64,000 nt of DNA from Hoplostethus atlanticus (GCA_034670405.1 JAXDDX010000019.1:434001-498000); one strand, 5' to 3'. Positions 1-29,299 are shown, counted from the stretch's first letter. The notes: generated by a model from the sequence alone, not told the origin. Numbers and translations are program-made.

Positions 1-700
1 CATCAGATGGACGATTCCATCCTGAAATCAGTGAACCAGAGGGCATAGGAGTTTGCTAATCCTGTCTACATGCTTTGTTGATTTGAAAAAGGTATTGACC
101 TATCCGATGCCAGATGCTGTGTATGCGTTGCTGCTGCTGCTGTGAGCCAGTCAATCCCCATACACGCACAGTGCTGTGTTTGCATTCTTGGCATTAAGTT
201 AAGCTTGTTAAAGGTGGGCTTTGGACTCTGAGAACAATGCACCTTGTCCATCCTCCCATTTGTGATATTCACCGGCATGATATAAAGGCACATTCAAAGT
301 CTGGAGAGTGTCCAGTCCGGTGATGTTAGGGCGGCATCTCTTCTGTTTGTCGATAATATTGTCCTTCTGACTTCGTCAGACTGTGATCTCCAAGTTTGAG
401 GCCATGTTTCTCTCCCATGACCCATTCAGGTGAGGGGTGAGTAACTGCCCCAAGTGGGGGAGTACAGGTATCTTAGGGTCTTATTCATGTGATGGGTGTG
501 AGATGAACTTCTGGTTGGGTGGAGCAGCTGCAGTAATGCATGTGTTGTATCGAAGATTTCTGCGATCCAGGAGGACCTCGCAGTAGTGTTGCTGGTCCTC
601 CACATTGAGAGGAGTCAGTTGAGGTGGTTGGGTCACCTGGAAATCCCTCCAGGTGCCTGGACGTGTACAGTGAGGCATGGGTGTCAATTGGGTATGACAT
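1..700 (+). mobile_element. Decayed non-LTR (LINE) reverse transcriptase fragment
   Basis: Three short stretches read like a fish LINE reverse transcriptase in broken frames. Near 69-100 is a CFVDLKK-like motif (family usually FVDLEKA). Near 334-393 is SLLFVDNIVLLTSSDCDL, where the catalytic FADD box has decayed to FVDN. Near 604-645 is IERSQLRWLGHL, the usual conserved motif near the C-terminus. Frames change and stops intervene between these blocks, so the copy is dead. The left end runs off the window. The clade (RTE, Rex or L2-like) cannot be fixed by eye. Confidence 0.72.
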
Positions 701-3700
701 GATAAAGCACCATACCTTAACCTAGGTGAATCCAAATTTGATCTTGTAGTTTTCATCTTTTAGAATACTTCATTTGTATTCTAGAGTGTAACTGAGGTCC
801 TAATGCCATTCAATGTGAGTGGCAGGAGTTTACAAAGTTGTAATTGTCACTGCTTCTGTCTGTTATGCTGCAAAATGTTATGGAATATACATTTAAAAGG
901 TCTTCTTTCTCTCCCGCCATAGGTCCCCCTCCTCACACAGTCTGCATCGATGAGGCCGAATAATAGGTGAACCCTAATACACACACACACACACAGCCAG
1001 TTTGGACAAGAAGAACGGGGAGAAGACATTTCATCCCAGTCAGAAATGAGGGCAGCCACATATTACCACTAGAATGAGTAGAGCACTTAGCCAAATAGGA
1101 AAGTCTGTGGCTCCACAACTTTCATGACCATGTTTTAGTATGACGACTGGCTTGTCAGAGGAACCAAGCAAAGCATCCATTGACCACCAAAACTACCCCA
1201 GTCATTAATATTAAGAGTTGAGGTTGACTCCTTTTTTTTTTTTTTGGTATAATATTCAATATATATATATATAAGCTTCTGTGGTGTTAGCTCTGTTTTG
1301 ACCAGGACAAGTCAAGGAGAATCCTTAATTCTCTTGATGGTTTTGTGATATTTTTGTGATCCACCACAAAATGGCAATTGATCTAATGCTATTGTGGTAA
1401 CTTCAATAGAAACACTGCGTTTAGTTAACACACATTTAGTTTTCCTCTGCCCTCCAGTGGAAGGCATCAATATCTCTTTCATCTAGTCAGCCTGCCCGGT
1501 GAGCTCTGGAGGTCATTTGTAGTAAATTCGTCATTGCATTACATTGCCACTTTATTTTCCATTCTAACAGGTAAGTCTTAAACAGTGGTGTTGCTTCTCC
1601 ATTCAATAAAGATGATTTATAAAACCTCAGTTGTTGGTGCCTATGATTTCTGAATTCTTTCATTGAAATAACGTTGATGATTGATGTTAATGATTCATTG
1701 TTGAGTATTAAGTGGCTTAATGAGCCACAGTAGTAGCCATAAGCATGGAGGCCAACGTACCTCAATGTTTTCAGGACCAGTTGCTTATACTACAGAAAAA
1801 AAAATTGTAATGGTAGTATCAAAGATCTGATGTTTCAGGATTTCAGTTATCTTTGGTTGCAGTATTCCCTTTTATTTCTGTTGGAGATTCCTGTTTTCCT
1901 GCTCTTCGCCCGGTGTTTCCTGTGTTTGTGTTCTGATTAAATCCCTGCAGAATGAAAGGTGAAAACACAGTATATCCATCTAATAAATCATAGAATGCAA
2001 AATCTGTTTCTGTACCATTTGATGACCATTTGTGTTGCAATGAAAACATTGGACTGACTTGGGGCTGCAAGCTTAGTTCTGGTACTTTTTAAAGGACAGT
2101 AGGTCACTTAAGACAAAATGAGAACCCTTTTTACAAACTGGATGCTCATCTTTTTAAACACCATGGACAGATGGAGATTGGAGATGGTTTATATTCCATA
2201 TGTTAGCGTACACAGTGTAGGTATACACAAATATACGTAGGCATGGAGAGTATAGCCACTTCTCTCTCTGGGTATGATGCCGTATGTCTTTTATTTTATG
2301 TTATGCTCCTCTGGTTTTAAACATCAGCATAGATTTTCTTTCTATGGGAAATAATTCAACATGACCAGCATCCGAACCAATGCTTCAGAGGAGGCTGCCT
2401 TTCCAGTGGGTCTGCACATGAAAACAGCAGCAGCAGGTTCAGGTTTTCAATGGAACTGAAAAATGCACCCTGTCAAGGCATTTTCCCTCACACTGTCCTG
2501 GACAACAGAACCAATCAGCTATCCAAGATTTAGGGGGCAAACTAAAAATGAGGGGGTGCATTGCCCCTGTCCAGGGTGTTTCCCTGCTGTCCACCCAATG
2601 CATGCTGGCATAGGAATAAGCAGGTATGCAACATGAAAGACCACTGGACAGGTCTGCCACAGAGAAAACGCAATGAGAGAAAGAGAAAAATGATAGACAT
2701 GAATAAATAAAAGTCAGGGGTTTATAAAAAGAAGCAAATGATAGAAAAGACCTGAGACAGACTTGATAAAAGATAATATTTTGCCTTTTAGTCATACCAG
2801 AAATGGATACAGAGACAAAGAGCATAATTGTATATATAATTTCTCTATAGTGTGTGACCCTCCACCTTGCAACAGTTTATTATTTTAGTTATTTCTGCTG
2901 TTTTTATTTCTTATATATTCTATCTTGTGCTTATATTCTACTTTCCTGTACTTTCCTGAATCCTGTAACTTTTGGTGCTGCGACAACCTAATTTTTCCCA
3001 CAGGGATCAATAAAGTTTCATCTTAAACTGCTGGCTTTGCTCATGTTGATTTAATTCAATCAAACTGTCAAATTGACTGACTGAGCTCTTGGTGGCTAGA
3101 CATACGTTTTAAACGTATTTCGAAGATGCCGAAAATGTGCTTAAATAAACTGAAACAAAATGAAGTGTATAAATTGCCTCTCTAAAAGGTTCTGTGTAAT
3201 CAAACCAGCCATTGATTGAAGCTTTAAGGCTGGAAAAAGTATATTTTCATCAGAAAATGTTGTAGCAGGGTGGGCTGGAGCCGGTGGAGGGGTTGCTTTT
3301 TTTTGCCATGCCCAAGGCTGTTCATTATCAACATCAAGGTAATCATTAAAGTGATCCAGTTTTAACAGGGGCTGATTGTGGCCAATTTGGGGAATGAACA
3401 CACACACTCACTCTCTTCTCCTTCACTTTTTGTCCTGGTTCTTCTTTAGCCCAGTTTGTGTCCCACTTCTGTTTCTAGAAGTACAATCAATTGTGGGGCA
3501 ATATTCACTTTTCCTTATGGGAATGTTTCACTTTTTCTCTCACTCCCTTTAAGATCCACTTTGTCTGGCTCTGTTTTCTCTATCCTATCCGTTAATACCC
3601 TGTGTAAAGGTGTGTACCTGCATGTGTGTCTGTCATTAATCTCCCCGTATTGCCATCATTGTTCATTATTACTATTGTACTATGTTGAAAATGAACATAT

Positions 3701-4580
3701 GCATTTAGAAGCCAAGATGTCTTTATTTCATTTAAGAGTTAAAGATGGCCTACATTACAATCTTATGACCTACATTGTAATCAGTACTTGTGAATATAAC
3801 CGTCTTTCCCAGAGACACCAGAATCTAATAATGAGACTTCCCATTGATGTACAGCCTGCAGCTACTTCGCTGACTGAGTGTAAGACTGACTTTGTCGACC
3901 CATATAATGTTCTTCTTTTGGATCTGAATGTGCTCTATCAGTTCTGAACCAGACAATCTTCCCATGATTCCCATATAACCCTTCTGGATGCTGTACAGAC
4001 ACGTTGTCCTTTTTGACCTCATCCCATTTGGTTTTGTCCTAAGGAATGCCACCTGAGAAGACTTCTGTTGGATTTGATTTAATGATGAATTCCATAAATT
4101 GCCATTTATCTTATTTATATGACCAGAGTTCCTCAAGTTTGCCAATTAGCTTTACTAACACAAAGAAAAACTGCTTCTTTGTTTCCGCCAACTGAAGAGA
4201 AATGTTTGTAGAACTAAAACTCCAATCTGCAAGCAGTCTCTTCTTGTTTCTGCCAAAAGAGACAACAGTGAATATCACAGATACAGATCAAACTACCTGC
4301 AAGTCACTGGGTTGCCTATTTCAAAGGTGAAATTCAGAGACCTTCTGTTTTTAAGTGACCACAGATTCATCCCAGAAATGACTACCCACCCACTGCTGTA
4401 TTCCCCCAATCATTCAATAAACTGGTGCCAATCACTATTTACTGTATGTCTCACCATCTTAATGCAAGTGTTTTTTTGCAATGGTGAATGCACAGTCCTT
4501 TATTTTCTATTCTGATGGTACCTCTCCTCTCCATAGTACTTTTTCACACCAGCCTCAACCTCTCATAACTTTCCTCTGGC
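701..4580. other. Upstream intergenic stretch with no gene seen
   Basis: AT-rich sequence with scattered short reading frames that lack splice-bounded, conserved-looking content. It holds a short CA run near 978-995, a poly-T and an AT run near 1231-1272, and the LINE-like tail listed separately. The longest open frame (3456-3947, 163 codons) looks like chance. Nothing here supports an exon. Confidence 0.5.
2845..3027 (+). mobile_element. LINE-like 3' tail
   Basis: A T-rich stretch ends with GGGATCAATAAAGTTTCATC, a 3' terminus commonly seen on 5'-truncated fish LINE copies. A second similar end (GGAATCAATAAAGTTTCATC) lies at about 51672-51693 inside an nbeal2 intron, so the motif is repeated in this window. 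No coding part is visible at either copy. The assignment rests on the tail alone. Confidence 0.45.
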
Positions 4581-4584
4581 GCCA

Positions 4585-4818
4585 ATAGGTCTACACTGCA
4601 AAAAAAAAAGTCCATCTCAAGAAAGACATTTAGTTTCATATTGAGTCTTAAAATCTTATTTTTAAGCGGGTGAAATTTTCAACAGTGACAAGATCTAGCT
4701 AGGTTCTCTTGTAGTCTCAAGTCTTTCTCATTGCATTGGCTCACTTGATTTCTCACTCATGACTCATCGCTGGGTTAAACGGCCTATCTTTTTTTTTTTT
4801 TTTTTGCAGTGTATTGGC
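4585..4818. mobile_element. Small inverted-terminal-repeat element (MITE-like)
   Basis: The left end reads TACACTGCAAAAAAAAA (from 4592) and the right end reads TTTTTTTGCAGTGTA (to 4813), perfect inverted ends around about 220 bp without coding capacity. The flanks also mirror each other (GCCAATA on the left, TATTGGC on the right), so the true termini may lie slightly further out. This is the form of a non-autonomous DNA transposon. It lies directly before the inferred arhgap20 leader. Confidence 0.6.
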
Positions 4819-4823
4819 ACCGC

Positions 4824-5191
4824 CTCCTGTCCGTGCGTAAAGACGCGTGAAAGAAGTGGCAGTGCAGCTCCGGATTATCCAGACAGGAGGCTGCAAGAGG
4901 CGCGTTACTGTTCAGCTTCTCAGTGACCGGGGGGAAAGCCATGGCACCAGCTCATCTTTTTTATTTGACAGTCTGTGTGTAAAAACAGACTCAGCTGAAT
5001 TGCTCTTCCCGGTTTTCCATTTTACGCACCCTGGTTACAGCACCAGACTTAAAAGCTTTTCTCTAACTTTTTCCCCCCGCTTGTGCTGAGATGGTGTGTT
5101 TGTTACGGAGAGGGACTTTCGTGGGCTTTTGTTCTCCCCTGCACCGCCGGAGGGCAGTCGGACAGTGAGCCTCGGTGCGTCTGGAGGCTGG
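4824..5191 (+). promoter_or_regulatory. arhgap20: Inferred arhgap20 5' leader and promoter-proximal region
   Basis: This stretch is richer in G+C than its surroundings and leads into the first coding exon. No clear TATA box is seen and the transcription start is not resolved. An ATG at 5096 is in frame with the chosen start at 5192 with no stop between, so a 32-residue N-terminal extension is possible. I prefer 5192 because MDSMSPQQ resembles the start of mammalian ARHGAP20 as I remember it. Confidence 0.4.
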
Positions 5192-22058
<16,867 letters not shown>

Positions 22059-22523
22059 TCATGAATTAACCAGCTGTGTCAGACTAGAAAAATAAACCGA
22101 TGAGACGTATGTTTTCATTTGATCTGCAAATAATTATATTTACCCCTGCTTGTTCTTCTCTTAGTTTCCCCAAATCCATTGGCCTTTCTAGTGTTTATTT
22201 GAAGCTAGTTACAACTGGACATGCCAAGCAAAGACGGTGCAACATTTTTAGAAACAAGTAGAACACAAAGTACATTTTAAAATACGCCTAGGGCTTTGCT
22301 ATTGCATTAAACGCCAAATGAATGCGATTCATTTTTATTTGAAGGTCCTCAAGGCTGGAGTACACATGCAGAGAGAATCCAGCGTTGGGTGGACATTGTG
22401 TTTTTATTGGGTATCAGATTTTTATCCACCCCAAATCAAATCTGTATCTGATCTTGTGCTATTGGTTTTGTGTGACGAAGGTCATGAATTGTGCATGTAA
22501 GCTTGCGCAATGCAGGTTGGAGT

Positions 22524-22818
22524 TTTAGTTCAACAGAGGCAGGAATAATCTCATTGGTTGAGTTAAACCTCAGTGGGTGGAGCCAAAGAACTAGCTAGGA
22601 AACATTAGACTGACATCCAGGGAGAAAGGCAAGGATTAAGAGAGCTAGTTAGCTAGCCTCCAAGATAATGAGTACCATGGTTATGAATGAATGAATGAAT
22701 GAATGAATGAAAAAATAATTCAAGCCAAGCCTTCTGTCATTAAAAAACCCTGGTTCTTTTGGCTCCGCCCACTCAGGCTTAACTCAACCAATGGGATCAT
22801 TTCTGCCTCTAAAACTCC
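22524..22818. repeat. Inverted repeat pair in the arhgap20 3' UTR
   Basis: The arm at 22524-22605 is the reverse complement of the arm at 22750-22818 over the CTTTGGCTCC, CCCACT-AGG-TTAACTCAACCAATG, TTCTGCCTCT segments. The loop is about 145 bases with an (ATGA)n run. A third copy lies at 7800-7862. Confidence 0.7.
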
Positions 22819-23747
22819 ACTCTCCCATTTCAACATGCCTCTGTCTGGATATTTAGATCTGGTTTGTGCCACATGTATAGAGTGTGTGATGTGAACTATC
22901 GGATATAATCAGATCAGATTTCGTCACTTGTACCTGTAGTGGAAATGCAGCATGGGTACATTTTAACTGTGCCTAGAGCTGCACCTTGCTTTTGCTTTTC
23001 ACACTGAGGACCATCATTTCATCTCACGATCAATAGGGGAAGGCATCTAAGATTGTACTAGCACAAAGTTAAGTTAAACCTATGTGTAATTAAACTCATC
23101 ATCTTTAACACATCATGCCCTGTGGAGTGGAAATGCTTCAACACTTGCATAGAAACCTCAATATGTGCTTTTTTGTGAAGTCTTCACTGATCTTGGTATT
23201 GCTGTTTTATTTTGAAGTGTTAACTATGGTATTTAAAGATCATTATTCCACTGACTTTTCGCTGGCTGTAGTGAACTTTTTGCTCTTAAAACATCTTGAT
23301 GAATAAGGTTTTTACTGCTGACGTCACTGCTCAGTCAGAAGAGCCTTTATTTTAAATGTCTTTTTAAGAAAGGATGCTGTTGCAGTACACGGCAGCACGT
23401 GATCTCAACTTGTCTTGTGATAGACACGATCAGTAGCACAATAATTAGCCGTGATCCTCGTTTTCTCTGTTGCCAACAATCCGGTTTCCCTTTTTTCACT
23501 AAAGCCTGTATCCATCTGAGTGACCACATGCTTCACATGCAGTTGTTTCTATTGTGTAAATAATTAAGAGAAGTTTGTCTTGATGCCCCAGGGGGAAATC
23601 GGGTACGTTCTTAGCATCGTAGCTGTTTTCAAGCTTATATCTTATGCAGCTCAAACCAGTTTAAAATAGGCTACAGGATCGTTGCTTTCTTACATTTTCT
23701 ATGCCTCCTTTCTACCATGTGTTCACAACCTAATGCTAAAACTCTCA

Positions 23748-23753
23748 AATAAA
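23748..23753 (+). terminator. arhgap20: Candidate arhgap20 polyadenylation signal
   Basis: AATAAA on the + strand, about 120 bases before the oppositely oriented fdx1 signal. Confidence 0.5.
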
Positions 23754-23874
23754 ATGAACCACGAGTGAAAATCTGGACGTGTGATAATAGTTGAGATTTG
23801 TGGTTATTGTGTCGTTTTGTGCTTTTCAATCCACACACAGAGAGCCTCAACACGCCGTTGGAAAGGTGATCTCT

Positions 23875-23880
23875 TTTATT
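23875..23880 (-). terminator. fdx1: Candidate fdx1 polyadenylation signal
   Basis: TTTATT on the + strand is AATAAA on the minus strand, giving an fdx1 3' UTR of about 1.1 kb down from the stop at 25001. No coding signal is seen between 23881 and 25000. Confidence 0.5.
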
Positions 23881-25000
23881 TCATTATTGCTCACTCTATA
23901 CACAGCTGTGTGTGTGTGTGTGTGCTAGGTATGTACAATCACATGATGATGGGATTATGTGGTTACATTATAGATTTGATCAAACAAACAACAGTAGCAG
24001 TATACATAGTTAAAAGAATAAAATATGTGGTGGGGGGATGTGGGGGGTTGGCAGCATCAGCACCATGTCTAAGGCGTCATCAACAATCAGAATTACTTAG
24101 TTGCATCGGTTCACATTAACAGTGGAGCTTATTACTGCATGTACACAAACATAACTTGATTCCCTCCTTTGAACAATCACTCATCTGACATGACATGAGC
24201 TTGGCGTCAGATATGTAGAGCCCAAGAAGAGGAAAGAAATGGAAGGTGTGGTTTTAATGGACTTGTCGGTGGATAATGTGTGCTGTAGACGTGCCGACTG
24301 GCCGGCTACGCTGCTCCCAAATCGGAGGACGGTTTAACAGGCGGACTATGGACTTCTGGCCTTGACGGGAGATATCTCACACAACGCCTCGCTAATCATT
24401 CCTCACTAGAGTGGCAGGGCATCTGAACGGTTAGGAGAGGCTGTCCTGTAAATGGGAACATCCCATGACCCCAAGCATCCTCCCTCCCTCCCTCCCTCCG
24501 GCCGCAGCGACCCTGACCTCTGACCTCCCTGTGGACGGATGGTGATGAAATTCCCCCTTAAGAGAGATTCCGATCTCTTAAAAGGAACTAATCTCTCTTA
24601 TTGGAGTCACCTTTTGCGATGATCAGTGACCATAGGCTGTGGAACAACGGTGTCACACTGACTCAGAGCAAGAATGACCTGCAGGGTACCACAGTGCTGC
24701 AGCTGCATATGCACATAGAAATGAATTCAAGAAAAAAATTGAAAACAAACGCTTGAGATTTAAACTATTTATGGGCAGATCTAGTTCCTAAATTTCTCTG
24801 CAGCACTCCCCCACTGAGTGCAGCTTTTAATTTGAAGTTGACGACTTCAGGTTAAAACGAGGAGAGAACAATGCAGTCCAGGCCAGTTGGTATTAGCAGT
24901 ATGGACAGATTTGCCCTGTGCCTGAACGCCGCACCCTCAACTCTGACCGGGCACAACCACATTGTCTCCGTCCTCATTCTCACAAGCCGGTTGCCGGTTA

Positions 25001-25187
25001 TCAGGATCCGTCCCCGCTCTGTCGGATGTCCGCTACGCTCTCCGGAACGCTGGCCACCATGCCCTCCAGCGACTTAGTCAGACAGATCTGGCAACCCAGA
25101 CGAGACCTGAGAGAGGAGAGGTGGAGAGGAAAAATATAACTATGTAATCAGCACAACCACTTTCTTAAATATATAGACTACGTGTGT

Positions 25188-25234
<47 letters not shown>

Positions 25235-28200
25235 CTCCTCACGTGTCGGTGAGGCCGTAGGCTAGGTCTAGCATGTCCAGCTCCTCGTCTGTGATCGGCC
25301 CCAGTGTCTTGTAGACTTCCTCGTCAAAGATCAGGTGGCACGTAGAGCATGCCAGCGTTCCCTCGCACGCTCCTACAGCCAGACGGTGTAAAGAAAGAAA
25401 GAAAGAAAGAAAGATTGTGTATGACACACAGAACATGAGTGCAAGACAATGCCATCCAAATCTCCGTCAATGACAGCATCCAACACCAAGCCTGTGTGTG
25501 TGTGTACCGAAGCCATCAAAGTCTAGGTCTTGGTCGATGACGATGTCTAGCAGCGATTCTCCAGGCGACCCCTTCACTGTGAACTTCTCCCCATCTCTGT
25601 TGATGAAGTGGACCGTCACCTTATTGTCTGACCTGGAAAACACAAATACACACACACACACAATGTCCTTGAGAGTCCTTGGAAAGGAGCTGAATACGTA
25701 CTGACTCAAAAACATTTCCGCTTTTCATTTGTAATTCATTCAGAAAATAATTAATTTTAATAATATTAACTCAAAACTTGAACTGTCATAGCTCAAAATG
25801 CAGCTGTTTTGTCTCAGATAAGTAAATGTCTGTATTATTTTGCAGCAGAACGGACAGCCTGTCTATTCACATTCCTGTCCTCAGTCACGAGGCCCAAGGA
25901 TGAACATTCTTCAGCTGCTTAGCACTAGCCAGCTAGCTCAGTGAATTAATGTCTTGACCGGTGAGCGTATGGAAGGGAATCAAACGCCGGCTTCAGTGCG
26001 GAGAGGCAACCTGACAGCACAAAGCGGTTTAAGTCCATTCCCGCTAGATCACGCTGCCCTCCTCCTGGCCATCTCCCTCCATCACATGCTTTGATAGATT
26101 AAAAGTACTGGTCCAACAATGAGTCAAATTACACCAAAATCATCCAAGTGTCCCCTGCAGATCATTCGCTCCGGTGCTCAATGCTAACACGTTAGCATAC
26201 ACTATGCTGAGTGATAGTAGGTGGTGGTAATTGTGGAGTTTGATGTTGTTGACTTTCCCTTTGGCAGCCCATTTTATATGGCATCAGCACCCAGTGACCC
26301 CTCTACCTTTTACTGACAGTATTCAATGCTATGTATTGCCCTGAACTTAGATCTGTTAACACGGTCACCTATACCCCCCTTGGCTGGTTGACGAAGAACG
26401 TTCTATAACTATTGCTCAATTTCACCTTTCCAATGTTATGAGTGCAGACAACACAGTGGCGCTATGGTATTCTTTTCATTAGTCATCATGTTGGTTCAAT
26501 TCTGAACAAGCATCCATGCGTAACACCATGCTATTTTTTCTGAACGCTCTGCTGTCAAAACGAAGTCGCCACAATGTGTTTCAATAGATAACGCCCCTTC
26601 GTCAAAACGGGATCAGTGATCGGACAGCTTCCCTGCTTAGTTTCTGTTGCTACAGCCGTCTGAAGCATGACAACTGCTTGAATTCCCTTGGCTCACCTAC
26701 AAAAAAGACGTAAAAAAAGTAATGCTCTGCTGTGCTTGGAGGTCGGCTAAATCAGCTCTTAATATGCTGATATTGCCTGAATTTCATTCATTGTCATGCA
26801 CTGAATTCAATTAGTTGCATGAGTCAAACCAACATCAAGACTTCACTGTTTAGCTCATTGTGGACAGAGGGCCAGGGCCAGCTTTCCTTGGCTGACGTGA
26901 GCACACAGGGCCAGTGTCAGCCGGGTTAAGGCTGGCATACCAAACCTTCAACCCAAATGGCAAGCAGCAAGCCACCGGAATCCATTACGCAATCCAACAG
27001 GCTTGTTTGGCCCTGGGAAGCCTAGCCTTGGTCAAAGCCTTGTACCTGAACATAGAGATGGATTGCTCTAGCCTTGGTGGCATGCAAGAGCTTGAAATTA
27101 ACACTTTGCAGCCAATTCTGTCAGACAACATGGTGCTAGCCCCATTGCCAGGTAGCAAACCAACGTTCAGTCTTTTCTACCCTCCTGCCCCACAGTATAC
27201 ACTGTAAAAAATAGATATTATGGCACATAAGTTTCCTTGCTGCCATGAAATTCCAAGTTGACTGAAATAATTGACAATAGGGTCAAAGTTTATCAGTAAA
27301 ATTCACTGAGGGAACTTAAGAAAATGTCCGGTCGTGTTTTTACTAGTTAAACCAACTAATTGTTATTTATTTTACTAGCACTTGCTTATATGATTCACCT
27401 ATTTGTCTTAGCTCTTGTTCATTTGCTTCACTTATTTGTTGAAATAAAAAGTAGGTAGCTAACTTATTGCACTTTTACCTCAGCACTGGTTCTGCTCTTA
27501 GATGCTTGTTTAGGAAGGAAATGCACTTACGATTTCTGGTGACTAGTAGTTCTCTTGCCTACCTATGTTGAATGCACTTATTGTAAGTCGCTTTGGATAA
27601 AAGCGTCTGCTAAATGACTGTAATGTAATGTACTCTCTCAATAGTGAGAGGCTTTTTAGTGTCAGTTGTTCATGTGTCGTAGGATTATAAACAGCTACCT
27701 AGTATTGAACTAGATACTAACTTTCATCAGTTATCATGGTTTTCATTTTTAATCAGAAGTTGACCTACACTTCACCTAAAACACACACAGAGCAAACCCC
27801 CATCATATACCTTTATCCAAAGAGGAAGGGTTGCTGGTAGAGTTAGGTCAAATGCAATGCATGATGGGACGTCTGTTAATAAACTTTACACTGTTCTTGT
27901 TCTAGTGAACGCTTGGTAAGATGTTCTTTCAACTGCTGATTGTAAGTCACGTGAATGCTCTTTGAGTTTTTACAGTAAAGCTCTGGGTTCAAGTCATGTT
28001 CTGCCAAATGAACAATGAACGCAGTAAATAGACAGATTTCTGAATGGAGTTTGGCTTGAGCCTCTCTCCACAGGGACGTATCGGAGTTAGGCTAAGGCTG
28101 AGGTCAAACTGGACCCTATGTTTGGAGCAATACTCCGTCCATACATACCTACGAGGCTGTGTGCCGGTGGTGAAACCCCTCTGGGCGCAGGCCGCTTTAC

Positions 28201-28303
28201 TCTGACCGGTCGTTGCGGCAGCTGAAATGACCGCTGCCGTCCTCCGCGAACTTTCTCGTAACGTAACGTGAACCAGCCTTCTTGTCGCCGTTACCAAAGC
28301 CAT
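25001..28303 (-). CDS. fdx1: Mitochondrial ferredoxin 1 (adrenodoxin)
   Basis: This [2Fe-2S] protein passes electrons from ferredoxin reductase to mitochondrial P450 enzymes and supports lipoylation in the matrix. Four exons on the minus strand: 28149-28303, 25508-25632, 25243-25372 and 25001-25106, all GT-AG with matching phases, giving 171 residues. Residues 1 to about 52 are rich in Arg, Ser and Ala without acidic residues, as in a mitochondrial presequence. The ferredoxin core starts at [15 protein letters not shown]. Cluster ligands C96, C102 and C105 lie in [11 protein letters not shown] and C142 in RLGCQIC. The acidic partner-binding helix ([17 protein letters not shown]) is intact. 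Length and cysteine spacing are normal for the family. Confidence 0.95.
25181..25231 (+). repeat. (TG)n between fdx1 exons 3 and 4
   Basis: About 20 or more TG units ending 12 bases from the exon 3 donor (minus strand). Confidence 0.93.
27199..27977. mobile_element. Possible non-autonomous DNA transposon with nested SINE tail
   Basis: The left end reads ACACTGTAAAAAA and the right end TTTTTACAGTAA, an imperfect inverted pair of about 10 matched bases. No transposase is visible. A SINE-type tail sits inside at 27581-27632. Terminal matches this short may be chance. Confidence 0.35.
27581..27632 (+). mobile_element. SINE 3' tail
   Basis: TTGTAAGTCGCTTTGGATAA, then AAGCGTCTGCTAAATGACTG and a TAATG run. 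This is a tail widely shared by fish SINEs and LINEs. Confidence 0.72.
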
Positions 28304-29299
28304 TTGGGAAAAAAGAAGTAAAAATAAAGCGAGAAACCAGCTAACACGTGTTCTGGATACCTAGACGAGTGCAGGTACGAGTTTTCGGAGGAGATCTTCA
28401 GTGATATACACCGCACCGCGACTCAGTCCTGGTTGATTAACTTGTCAGTTAGCTAGCTAGCTTCTTTTAGCTACGACGAGTTCACTCTATCACTGTCACT
28501 TTCATTGCATAACACCTAACCTACCTTGACATAGGTTTCGGGTAAACACGAGTATCCAAATTCAATAAACTGATTGGCTTACAGAAATTATAAAAACAAA
28601 GTAGGCAAACACTTTAGGCTGCAGGTACAGCGGTCCAGTCGGTACAGTACAGTCACCAAACGTGAGATTGCGAAATATTTCCTGGATAAATAAAACAGTG
28701 TCAATGTCACCAGAATATAAAACTGAACTTCCGGTCTCACTTTTCAAAACAAAACGTTTTGAACAACGTGTTGCAACGTTTTTGAGTAAAACAAAGTTTC
28801 GAAGTGAAAATGAAAAATATATATTTAACACTGGATCCGTAGTAATTTTACATCGATTTTCCCAAAAAAGTTGTTCAGTATACACCAAAAACATATTATT
28901 TTCAGAAGTGACTTTTTTTTTTAGCTTTTATTTTGATAGCCAACCCGGTCACTTTCTTGTAGTACTATGGTTACCTTGACCGCAGCTGAAAAACGCCTGT
29001 TCACGTGTTAGCTTACGTTGGCCAATCACAACTGTTCCACAATTGACTGGCTTTATAATATTATATCCAAAGAAAAGTTGCTTTGGTACTTTTCTTGAAT
29101 ATAGACGTTTTTTTCCCCAAACAAAGAGCACCTTCATTTTATAATTTATTGATAACCATTGGAGTACTTTTTTCTTTACTTATGTTTTAAAAGATTTATG
29201 TTTTGTTTGACCATACAACATCAAAATGGCCTTACATTCAATGTAGCAAACCATATCATCTTGGAGAGTCTACTCAGTATTTTCCTATTAAAAAATAAC

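Larger units (their letters stand above)
22059..23775 (+). other. arhgap20: arhgap20 3' UTR (inferred)
   Basis: No coding signal is seen. An AATAAA lies near 22090 close to the stop and another at 23748-23753. The downstream one fits a long 3' UTR ending near 23.77 kb. The region contains a pair of inverted short repeats and an AATG tetranucleotide run at 22681-22710. Confidence 0.5.
25633..28148 (-). other. fdx1 intron 1
   Basis: A 2.5-kb intron without exon-like sequence. It has a tRNA-like fragment near 25975-26055 on the minus strand and the element at 27199-27977. Confidence 0.6.

Noticed and set aside
3456..3947. 163-codon open frame upstream of arhgap20
   Set aside because: Composition is unstructured, there are no recognisable motifs, splice sites or promoter, and the surroundings are AT-rich non-coding.
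28562..28979. Overlapping opposite open frames of about 105-110 codons between fdx1 and the lectin gene
   Set aside because: AT-rich chance frames with no motif and no splice or polyadenylation context.
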